Below are positions 1 through 5,056 of a stretch of 5,056 nucleotides of DNA, piece by piece (position 1 is the first letter of the stretch; the number at the start of each line of letters is the position of its first letter). The notes below the pieces were generated by a model. The model saw only the letters and a program-made list of their open reading frames with translations. It made no database searches and was not told where the DNA came from. Where the stretch lies: the NCBI GenBank assembly GCA_016201185.1, contig JACQDG010000439.1, positions 1-5,056 on the forward strand, given 5' to 3'. Origin of the DNA: Acidobacteriota bacterium. Lineage in GTDB: Bacteria; Acidobacteriota; Terriglobia; Bryobacterales; JACQDG01. Made by a program: the position numbers and the translations under genes.

Positions 1-162
1 CTTCTTCTCTTCCTTCTTCTCTTCCTTCTTCTTCTTGGCGCCCTTCTTCTTGGTCTCCTTCTTGGCCTCTTCCTTCTTTTCCTGCGCGCTGACGGTGGGG
101 ACCGCCAGTGAGAGGGCCACAGCGATAACCGGGACCATCAGTAAGCTGAAAAGTCTCTTCAT
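1..162 (-). CDS. Small exported Lys/Glu-rich protein, C-terminus cut by window edge
   Basis: The frame is open from an ATG at 162-160 down to base 1 with no stop, giving at least 54 residues; the C-terminus lies outside the window. Residues 1-27 form a clear Sec signal peptide: basic start (MKRL), hydrophobic core with LLMVPVIAVALSLAV, and a VSA-Q cleavage site around residues 26/27. The mature part is almost only Lys, Glu and Ala with a few Thr and Gly, arranged as KKEE-type blocks. The start is supported by AAGGAG seven bases upstream. The gene is transcribed away from the M28 peptidase gene. Short exported proteins of this kind occur in acidobacteria, but I recognise no named family and no function. 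The tail is probably disordered or helical and highly charged. It could be a complete small protein ending soon after the edge or the start of a larger one. Confidence 0.75.
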   Translation of the reverse strand, partial: MKRLFSLLMVPVIAVALSLAVPTVSAQEKKEEAKKETKKKGAKKKKEEKKEEKK

Positions 163-169
163 GTCTTGT

Positions 170-175
170 CTCCTT
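170..175 (-). promoter_or_regulatory. Ribosome binding site of the Lys/Glu-rich protein
   Basis: On the minus strand the sequence reads AAGGAG, followed by seven bases and then ATG. This is a near-consensus Shine-Dalgarno at normal spacing and fixes the start codon at 162-160. It is much stronger than anything upstream of the two large plus-strand genes. Confidence 0.8.
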
Positions 176-183
176 GGAATTTA

Positions 184-198
184 CCTGGAGCTACCAGG
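184..198. repeat. Short perfect inverted repeat CCTGG-N5-CCAGG
   Basis: CCTGG (184-188) and CCAGG (194-198) are perfect 5-base arms around the loop AGCTA. The repeat sits just upstream of the ribosome binding site of the minus-strand gene, inside the 137-bp divergent region. It could be an operator half-site pair or a small leader hairpin. The arms are short, so chance is possible. Confidence 0.3.
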
Positions 199-299
199 CA
201 AGGTCAGTTTGTCAAAGGGAGATGAAGCCTGAATGAAACAAACATTAAAAAACGTTCATCTTTCTCCTGGCAGGGGTTGGGAAGGGGAAAATCCAGTGT

Positions 300-2411
300 A
301 TGGCGCTCAAACGACGTCCTTTAATGCACTTACTTCAGCAGGTGGTGGCCGTTGGAATCCTCGCGGCGGCCGGCGGCCCGGCGGGCCCGGAGCCGGGGTG
401 GGAGGAGAAGTTGCGGCGGATACCGCAGCCGGAGCGGGTCCGGGAATACCTGCGGTTCATGTCGGAGGAGCCGCATCACGCTGGCTCGGCTGGGGGCCGG
501 CGGGTGGCGGACTACATCCTGAAGAAATACCGGGAGTGGGGCCTCGAGGCGCAGATCGAGGAGTTTGAGACCCTCCTGCCCACGCCTGTGGAACGGTCGC
601 TGGAGCTCATGGAACCGGAGAAGTTCACAGCCGGGCTGAAGGAGCCGGCTATCGCCGAGGACAAGGATTCCTCAGACGAGGGCCAGTTGCCGACTTTTAA
701 TGCCTATTCGCCCGACGGCGACGTTGCAGCTCAGGTGGTCTACGTGAATTTCGGCATGCCGGAGGACTACGATCGGCTGGAAAAGATGGGCGTCGACGTA
801 AAGGGCAAGATAGTGCCGGTCCGCTACGGCGGGGGCTGGCGCGGCATCAAGCCCAAGATGGCTCACGAGCACGGGGCGATCGGGTGCTTGATCTACTCCG
901 ACCCACGCGAGGACGGGTACTACCGGGGGGACACCTATCCTCGCGGCCCCTTCCGGCCGGCACAGGGGGTGCAGCGGGGCAGCACGCTGGACATGCCTCT
1001 GTATTCGGGCGACCCGCTGACGCCCGGATGGGCCTCGGAAAAAGGCGCGCAAAGGCTGGACCGGGCTGAGGCGAAGAGCCTGCCCAAGGTTCCCGTGCTG
1101 CCCATTTCCTACGCCGACGCTCAGCCGATCCTGAGGAACCTGGCCGGACCAGTGGCGCCGGAGGAGTGGCGGGGCGCTCTGCCGGTGACCTATCACGTAG
1201 GCCCCGGCCCGGCTAAGGTCCGCCTGAAGGTTTCCTTCGACTGGCAGATCCGGCCCCTCTACGACGTGGTCGCCCGCATTCGTGGGGCCGAATTCCCAGA
1301 TGAGTGGGTGATATACGGTAACCACCACGATGCCTGGGTAAACGGCGCCGACGATCCGCTCAGCGGCAACGCTTCCTTGATGGAAACGGCGCGGGCGCTG
1401 GCAGAGCTGCAGAAACAAGGTTGGAAGCCGAAGCGAACCATTCTTCTGGCCAACTGGGACGCTGAGGAGTGGGGGCTGATCGGCTCGAGCGAGTGGGGAG
1501 AGAAGCACGCCGAGGAATTGCAAGAAAAGGCTGTGGTCTACGTCAATTCCGACTCGAACGCCAGGGGCATTCTCGGCGCCTCCGGTTCGCACACTCTGGA
1601 ACGGCTGCTGAATGACGTGGCCCGGGACATCCCCGACCCGGAAAGCGGGCTATCGCTGTGGGAGAAGATGCGCGCCGACCGGCTCGAGTCGGCCAAGACC
1701 GAGGAGGAAAAGAAAAAAATAACCGACCGGGCAGACCTGCGCATCGGGCCGCTGGGCGCCGGCTCGGACTATGTCGTATTCGTAAGTCACCTGGGGGTGG
1801 CCAGCCTGAACCTGGGATTCTCGGGCAAGCAAGGCGGCGGGGTGTACCACTCCATTTACGACACCTACGCCTGGTATTCCCGGTTTGCCGACCCGGACTT
1901 TGTGTACGGCCGCGCGCTCTCGCTGGTGACCGGGACGCTGCTGCTGCGCCTGGCCGATTCCCCGCTGCTACCGTTTGAATTCACCAACCTGGCCGACACT
2001 CTGAACCTGTACGTGGACGAACTGGAAAAGCTCAAACCGCAGGATGTGGACCTGGTCTCTCTGCGCCCGGCGCTGGCGGAAATGAAGAAGGCGGCGGAGG
2101 GCTTTGAGGCGGCCCGCAAGGATGCTCCGGCCCTTAGTCCGGCCCGGCTGGCGGAAGTGAACGCCGTTCTGTACCACACCGAACGGGCCATGTTGTCACC
2201 GCAGGGGCTGCCCGGCCGGGACTGGTATCGGCACCGGTTCTACGCCCCCGGCCTCCACACCGGCTACTCCGCCAAGACCCTGCCTGGCGTTCGCGAGGCG
2301 ATCGAGCAGAAGCGCTGGGAGGAAGCCCGGCAGCAGTTGGAGGGAGTAAAGAAGGCGGTGGCCGACGTGACGCGGGAGATTAACCGGGCTGCGGAACTGT
2401 TGCGCCGCTGA
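300..2411 (+). CDS. Exported M28 zinc metallopeptidase, glutamate carboxypeptidase II-like
   Basis: This 703-residue protein has the full layout of the GCPII/transferrin-receptor branch of peptidase family M28: signal peptide (KRR, then hydrophobic residues 9-24), protease part 1 (about 31-95), apical PA-type insert (about 95-316, with YSDP at 199-202 and GDPLTPGW at 237-244), protease part 2 (about 317-560) and a helical dimerisation domain (about 561-703, with ERAMLSPQGLPGRDWYRH). By comparison with human GCPII from memory, the two-zinc centre is intact: H342, bridging D352, catalytic E389, E390, D418 and H517. The calcium-site glutamates E398 and E401 are also kept. It should cleave C-terminal residues from peptides outside the cytoplasm. 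Residues that bind the substrate's acidic groups in GCPII are mostly changed, so glutamate specificity is doubtful. ATG 300 is preferred over the ATG at 324 because it supplies the basic signal-peptide start. The AAGGGGA at 282-288 is a weak, distant ribosome site. Confidence 0.93.
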   Translation: MALKRRPLMHLLQQVVAVGILAAAGGPAGPEPGWEEKLRRIPQPERVREYLRFMSEEPHHAGSAGGRRVADYILKKYREWGLEAQIEEFETLLPTPVERSLELMEPEKFTAGLKEPAIAEDKDSSDEGQLPTFNAYSPDGDVAAQVVYVNFGMPEDYDRLEKMGVDVKGKIVPVRYGGGWRGIKPKMAHEHGAIGCLIYSDPREDGYYRGDTYPRGPFRPAQGVQRGSTLDMPLYSGDPLTPGWASEKGAQRLDRAEAKSLPKVPVLPISYADAQPILRNLAGPVAPEEWRGALPVTYHVGPGPAKVRLKVSFDWQIRPLYDVVARIRGAEFPDEWVIYGNHHDAWVNGADDPLSGNASLMETARALAELQKQGWKPKRTILLANWDAEEWGLIGSSEWGEKHAEELQEKAVVYVNSDSNARGILGASGSHTLERLLNDVARDIPDPESGLSLWEKMRADRLESAKTEEEKKKITDRADLRIGPLGAGSDYVVFVSHLGVASLNLGFSGKQGGGVYHSIYDTYAWYSRFADPDFVYGRALSLVTGTLLLRLADSPLLPFEFTNLADTLNLYVDELEKLKPQDVDLVSLRPALAEMKKAAEGFEAARKDAPALSPARLAEVNAVLYHTERAMLSPQGLPGRDWYRHRFYAPGLHTGYSAKTLPGVREAIEQKRWEEARQQLEGVKKAVADVTREINRAAELLRR

Positions 2412-2419
2412 ACGGCGCG

Positions 2420-2425
2420 TATAAT
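2420..2425 (+). promoter_or_regulatory. Perfect -10 box TATAAT, probable leaderless promoter
   Basis: TATAAT lies in the 20-bp gap between the peptidase stop (2411) and the hydrolase ATG (2432). With a usual discriminator of about 6 bases, transcription would start at or beside the A of that ATG, giving an mRNA with no leader. Consistently, no Shine-Dalgarno-like sequence occurs before this ATG. The -35 region is poor: a TTG at 2400-2402 is too close and CTGTTG at 2397-2402 matches weakly. The box would let the hydrolase be transcribed independently of the peptidase. Confidence 0.6.
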
Positions 2426-2431
2426 AGCCGC

Positions 2432-4417
2432 ATGTTGAAGCGATGCCTGTGCGCATTTTCCTTGCTGGCGGCGTGCCTCTCCGCCGGGGTGGTCCGCGTC
2501 GAAATTCAATCCCGCGGCGATGTGCTGGGTGGCCGCGAGTTCGGTCTGGCCGGAGCCTATGAGAAGCTGGCCGGCAAAGTCCATTTCGCCGTCGATCCGG
2601 CGAATCCCATCAACCAGATCATCGCCGACATCGACAAAGCCCCGCGGAACGCGGCAGGGAAGGTGGAATTCTCTTCCGATGTTTACGTGCTGCGGCCCAA
2701 GCAACTGGAGCGGGGCAACGGGGCCGTGCTGTTCGAGGTCTCGAATCGCGGCGGCAAAGGGATGCTGGGATTTTTCAACCGCGCCCGTGGCACCCTGGAC
2801 CCTTCGACCGGGGCCGATTTTGGCGATGGGTTCCTGCTGAAGCAGGGCTACACGCTGGTATGGCTGGGCTGGCAGTGGGACCCGCCGCAGAAACCCGGGC
2901 TGATGCGCCTTTATGCTCCCCGTGCGCCCGGGATCACCGGAGTGGTGCGCGCCGATTTTGTGGTCACGGAGAAGGTAACTTCCCACCTGCTTTCCGATCG
3001 CGAGCACATCCCCTATCCAGCCGACGCCAACGATGCCGATGCGATCCTCACGGTGCGGGACAAAATCGACGCGCCCCGCCGGACCATTCACCGGGAGGAG
3101 TGGAAATTTTCCGCCGATAGAAACCGCGTGGAGCTGGCGGCGGGCTTCGAGCCGCTTAAGATCTATGAGGTAGTTTACACGGGGCGGGACCCGGTGCTGG
3201 CGGGACTGGGGCCGGCCGCGGTGCGCGACTTCTTCTCTTACTTGAAGTATGGGGCGGCCGCCGGCGGCAGTTCCGCGCTAGGGAGCTTCCCGCGCGCCTA
3301 TGCTTTCGGCATTTCGCAGAGCGGCCGCTTCCTGCGCACGTTCCTCTACTACGGCTTCAACCAGGACGAGGCCGGCCGCCAGGTGTTCGACGGGGTGATG
3401 GCGCACGTGGCCGGCGGCGGCCGGGGCAGCTTCAATCACCGCTTCGCCCAGCCTTCGCGCGACGCCCACCCCTTCCTGAACTTTTTCTACCCGACCGATA
3501 TTTTCCCCTTTGCTGACCTGGAGCAGACTGACCCGGACACCGGCCTTACCGACGGCGTTCTGGTCCGCGCGCTGAAAAGCAACACGGCGCCCCGAATCTT
3601 CTACACCAATTCGTCCTACGAATACTGGGGCCGGGCAGCATCTTTGATACATACGAGAGTGGACGGCAAATCCGACGCGCCGATCCCCGATAACGTCCGC
3701 ATCTACCTGTTTGCCGGCTCGCAGCACGGCCCGGCGGCGTTTCCACCGACTCGCACCATCAGTCAGCAGCCCAATAACCCGAACGATTTCCGCTGGGCCA
3801 TGCGGGCCCTGCTGGTGGCTATGGATCGCTGGGTCCGGCAGGGCCCACCGCCGCCCCCCAGCATCTATCCGCGCGTCTCCAACGATACACTGGTGGCGCC
3901 CGAGGTCGTGCAGTTTCCCAAAATTCCGGGCGTGAATTTTTCCACCCGTATTCACAAGGCTTACCGCGCCGACTACGGACCGCAGTGGAAAGCGGGGATT
4001 GTTACGCTGGAGCCGCCGCGGATCGGCAAAGCCTTTCCGATGCTGGTTTCGCAGGTCGATGCCGACGGCAACGAAACGGGCGGCCTGCGTATGCCGGAGG
4101 TAGCCGTGCCCCTTGCCACCTACACCGGCTGGAATCTTTTTGATGGCAAAGCCGGCCCCGCCGACGAACTGGCAAGTATGCAGGGCAGTTTCATCCCGTT
4201 CCCGCTGACGCGCGGCGAGCGCGAGGCCCGGGGCGATCCGCGACGGTCGATCGAGGAGCGCTATCGGGACCGCGATCAGTACATAGGGAAGGTAGCCGCG
4301 GCGGCGCTGATGCTCGTGGAGCGCGGCTATCTGCTGGACCAGGACATGCCCGCCATCCTCAAGCAGGCAGGCGAGCGCTGGGACTACGCCGTGTCCTCCG
4401 CCAGTGGAGGGCAGTGA
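2432..4417 (+). CDS. Exported alpha/beta hydrolase, Abhydrolase_10-like
   Basis: The 661-residue product resembles the large exported proteins annotated as alpha/beta hydrolase domain-containing (Abhydrolase_10, PF20091); this is recognition from memory. A short signal sequence (MLKR, then hydrophobic residues to about 18) contains LAAC at 12-15, a possible lipobox, so the protein may be a lipoprotein; cleavage near LSA-G is the alternative. Residues 19-230 form a family-type N-terminal region with SNRGGKG (104-110) and WLGWQWD (144-150). The nucleophile elbow is GISQSG at 293-298, with S295 the likely nucleophile. H432 in GSQHGP is the likely catalytic histidine. The acid is uncertain; E397 in the conserved-looking NSSYEYW is one candidate. 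A proline run occurs at 472-476. Esterase-like activity is expected, but the substrate is unknown. It follows the peptidase by 20 bp yet has its own -10 box, so the two may be co-transcribed or separate. Nothing suggests truncation. Confidence 0.86.
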   Translation: MLKRCLCAFSLLAACLSAGVVRVEIQSRGDVLGGREFGLAGAYEKLAGKVHFAVDPANPINQIIADIDKAPRNAAGKVEFSSDVYVLRPKQLERGNGAVLFEVSNRGGKGMLGFFNRARGTLDPSTGADFGDGFLLKQGYTLVWLGWQWDPPQKPGLMRLYAPRAPGITGVVRADFVVTEKVTSHLLSDREHIPYPADANDADAILTVRDKIDAPRRTIHREEWKFSADRNRVELAAGFEPLKIYEVVYTGRDPVLAGLGPAAVRDFFSYLKYGAAAGGSSALGSFPRAYAFGISQSGRFLRTFLYYGFNQDEAGRQVFDGVMAHVAGGGRGSFNHRFAQPSRDAHPFLNFFYPTDIFPFADLEQTDPDTGLTDGVLVRALKSNTAPRIFYTNSSYEYWGRAASLIHTRVDGKSDAPIPDNVRIYLFAGSQHGPAAFPPTRTISQQPNNPNDFRWAMRALLVAMDRWVRQGPPPPPSIYPRVSNDTLVAPEVVQFPKIPGVNFSTRIHKAYRADYGPQWKAGIVTLEPPRIGKAFPMLVSQVDADGNETGGLRMPEVAVPLATYTGWNLFDGKAGPADELASMQGSFIPFPLTRGEREARGDPRRSIEERYRDRDQYIGKVAAAALMLVERGYLLDQDMPAILKQAGERWDYAVSSASGGQ

Positions 4418-4446
4418 AGCACCACACTGAGAGCGACTGCGTCCGG

Positions 4447-4476
4447 TTGACAAGGTTTTCAGGCGGCCACTAAAAT
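4447..4476 (+). promoter_or_regulatory. Sigma-70-type promoter of tRNA-Phe
   Basis: A perfect -35 TTGACA (4447-4452) is followed after 18 bp by TAAAAT (4471-4476), one mismatch from the consensus -10. Transcription should start near 4483, giving a short 5' leader of about a dozen bases that RNase P would remove. The strong match fits a highly expressed stable RNA and shows the housekeeping promoter consensus of this organism. Confidence 0.85.
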
Positions 4477-4494
4477 GAAAAAGAACCCGTTTCC

Positions 4495-4570
4495 GGCCAG
4501 GTAGCTCAGTTGGTAGAGCGCAGCCCTGAAAAGGCTGGCGTCGGCGGTTCAATTCCGTCCCTGGCCACCA
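4495..4570 (+). tRNA. tRNA-Phe (anticodon GAA), CCA encoded
   Basis: A complete 76-base cloverleaf can be drawn. The acceptor arms GGCCAGG (4495-4501) and CCTGGCC (4560-4566) pair perfectly. The D stem is GCTC (4504-4507) with GAGC (4516-4519). The anticodon stem is CAGCC (4521-4525) with GGCTG (4533-4537) around the loop CTGAAAA, placing GAA at 4528-4530. The variable loop is 5 bases (4538-4542). The T stem is GGCGG (4543-4547) with CCGTC (4555-4559), one G-U pair, around TTCAATT. The discriminator is A4567 and CCA is encoded at 4568-4570. It decodes UUU and UUC as phenylalanine. A near-consensus promoter lies directly upstream and the hydrolase ends 77 bp before it. The last part of the gene is duplicated at 4716-4730. 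Confidence 0.98.
4554..4568 (+). repeat. Direct repeat copy 1, inside the tRNA-Phe 3' end
   Basis: The 15 bases TCCGTCCCTGGCCAC, covering the 3' strand of the T stem, the acceptor strand, the discriminator and the first C of CCA, recur exactly at 4716-4730 in the same orientation. tRNA 3' ends are the classic attachment sites of tyrosine-recombinase integrative elements, so this is a candidate att core. Confidence 0.7.
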
Positions 4571-4715
4571 TGTTTTCAGCAACTTACGAATACCTCGAAC
4601 CCCGAGTTTGTTCCATTCTGTTCCGATTCTCCACTTTCCCGCGGTCCCAGCGGGCGGCGCGGTGACGGCCCGGAAAGGCTCTACTGCAGCACTCCGTGGA
4701 CGTTTTCGCCGGCGC
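4571..4715. other. Non-coding spacer between the two tRNA-end repeats
   Basis: I see no convincing gene here. There is a short T-rich start directly after the tRNA (TGTTTT), a loose repetition (GTTCCATTCT then GTTCCGATTCT, about 4609-4629), and a 5-bp hairpin CCCGC/GCGGG (4638-4642 with 4650-4654) with no following T-run, so it is not a typical terminator. The stretch may be what remains of DNA once bounded by the repeats. No integrase or other mobility gene is present. Confidence 0.4.
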
Positions 4716-4730
4716 TCCGTCCCTGGCCAC
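4716..4730 (+). repeat. Direct repeat copy 2 of the tRNA-Phe 3' end, att-like scar
   Basis: This is an exact 15-base copy of 4554-4568, offset by 162 bp in the same orientation. Identity stops sharply on both sides: C4715 against T4553, and G4731 against C4569. No full tRNA surrounds it. The copy ends about a dozen bases before recognisable coding sequence of the barrel-gene fragment begins. It best fits the distal attachment site of an integrated element that has mostly been lost, or a displaced tRNA end. Confidence 0.6.
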
Positions 4731-4741
4731 GGTTTCGGCTA

Positions 4742-5056
4742 GATCAAATTTATATCTACAGCCGCCTGGGAGCGCGCGCGGGCTCAACCAGCGCCATCTT
4801 TAACAACCACATCACGCGGACGAAGGTGAACTACCAATTCACCCGCGCGCTGTCGTTGCGGGCGATTGTGGATTACAACGGCCTGCTCCCGAATCCGTCG
4901 CTGGTGCGCTACGAGCGGGCCAAGGGCCTGACCGGCGACGTTCTGCTGACGTACCTGTTGAACCCGGGTACCGCGCTCTACATCGGCTAAAACGACCGCT
5001 ACGACAATCTGGCGATCGACCCACGGCGCCGTCGAGAATAATCCGTACCCTTTCGC
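4742..5056 (+). pseudogene. C-terminal remnant of a DUF5916-like outer-membrane barrel protein
   Basis: In the frame beginning at 4742 the translation opens with DQIYIYSRLGARAG and continues with IFNNHITRTKVNYQFTRALS and later LTYLLNPGTALYIG, a pattern I recognise from the C-terminal beta-barrel strands of acidobacterial DUF5916 proteins (a carbohydrate-binding-like domain plus an outer-membrane barrel). Such proteins are several hundred residues long; only about the last 90 remain here and no start codon or 5' part is visible. TAA at 4988-4990 interrupts the frame exactly where the family has an aromatic residue (GYND or GYTD type), consistent with TAC changed to TAA; the reading then resumes as NDRYDNLAIDP. 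After 5020 the frame gives RRRRE and a second stop at 5039-5041, whereas the frame starting at 5020 gives a more family-like PTAPSRIIRTLS, suggesting loss of one C near 5020-5022. The fragment continues past the right edge. Family assignment is from memory. Confidence 0.7.

Noticed and set aside
233..568. A 111-codon plus-strand open frame starting before the peptidase
   Set aside because: It overlaps the peptidase signal peptide and N-terminus in another frame and gives a low-complexity Gly/Ala/Pro product.
672..1592. A 306-codon minus-strand open frame
   Set aside because: It is antisense to the zinc-binding and apical regions of the M28 peptidase, which is clearly the real gene; the product is rich in Arg, Val, Gly and His with no recognisable domain.
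2264..3091. A 275-codon minus-strand open frame
   Set aside because: It spans the end of one recognised gene and the start of another on the opposite strand, with no motif of its own; it is a high-GC shadow.
3278..4582. A 434-codon minus-strand open frame whose start reads TELNRRRQPFQGCALPTELP
   Set aside because: That opening is the antisense translation of the tRNA-Phe gene, a well-known source of spurious proteins; the rest is antisense to the hydrolase coding sequence in GC-rich DNA and shows no family features.
4638..4654. Hairpin CCCGC-N7-GCGGG as a terminator for the tRNA
   Set aside because: The stem is only 5 bp and no T-run follows, so it does not meet the intrinsic terminator pattern.
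4667..4729. A possible second, degenerate tRNA: GGCCCGG (4667-4673) can pair at 6 of 7 positions with CCTGGCC (4722-4728)
   Set aside because: The interval is only 63 bases, and no D arm or anticodon arm can be drawn. Similarity to tRNA-Phe beyond the 15-base core is weak, so it is treated as an att-like tRNA end rather than a tRNA gene.
4571..4987. A single open frame from the tRNA to the TAA as one real gene
   Set aside because: No start codon in that frame is convincing, the first 57 codons are not family-like, and the open length is not surprising in GC-rich DNA.

Overview
The window is GC-rich bacterial DNA. The gene types suggest an acidobacterium, probably near Bryobacterales/Solibacter: a secreted Lys/Glu-rich small protein, a glutamate-carboxypeptidase-II-like M28 peptidase, an Abhydrolase_10-type secreted hydrolase, and a DUF5916-like outer-membrane barrel remnant. 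This placement rests on recalled family distributions, not on a search, and is moderate at best.

Layout. (1) 1-162, minus strand: N-terminal part of a small exported protein with a signal peptide followed by a Lys/Glu-rich tail; it runs off the left edge. (2) 163-299: a 137-bp divergent intergenic region with a strong ribosome binding site for gene 1 and a small inverted repeat. (3) 300-2411, plus strand: a complete 703-residue exported M28 metallopeptidase with all zinc ligands present but the glutamate-recognition residues of human GCPII largely replaced. (4) 2432-4417, plus strand: a complete 661-residue exported alpha/beta hydrolase. It lies 20 bp downstream of gene 3, but a perfect TATAAT sits 6 bp before its ATG, which suggests its own, leaderless transcript. 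(5) 4447-4570: a tRNA-Phe(GAA) gene with a consensus promoter and an encoded CCA. (6) 4571-5056: no intact gene. A 15-bp exact copy of the tRNA 3' end lies at 4716-4730. Just beyond it is the C-terminal part of a DUF5916-like barrel protein, carrying an in-frame stop and a probable one-base frameshift.

How it fits together. The two large genes encode exported hydrolases, compatible with scavenging peptides and esters outside the cytoplasm; joint function is inferred from adjacency only. The most unusual part is the right end. The duplicated tRNA-Phe 3' end, with a decayed gene fragment starting immediately after the second copy, looks like the scar of a past tRNA-targeted integration or deletion. 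No integrase or intact mobile element is visible. I see no CRISPR array, no complete insertion sequence and no clear novel defence or biosynthetic system.
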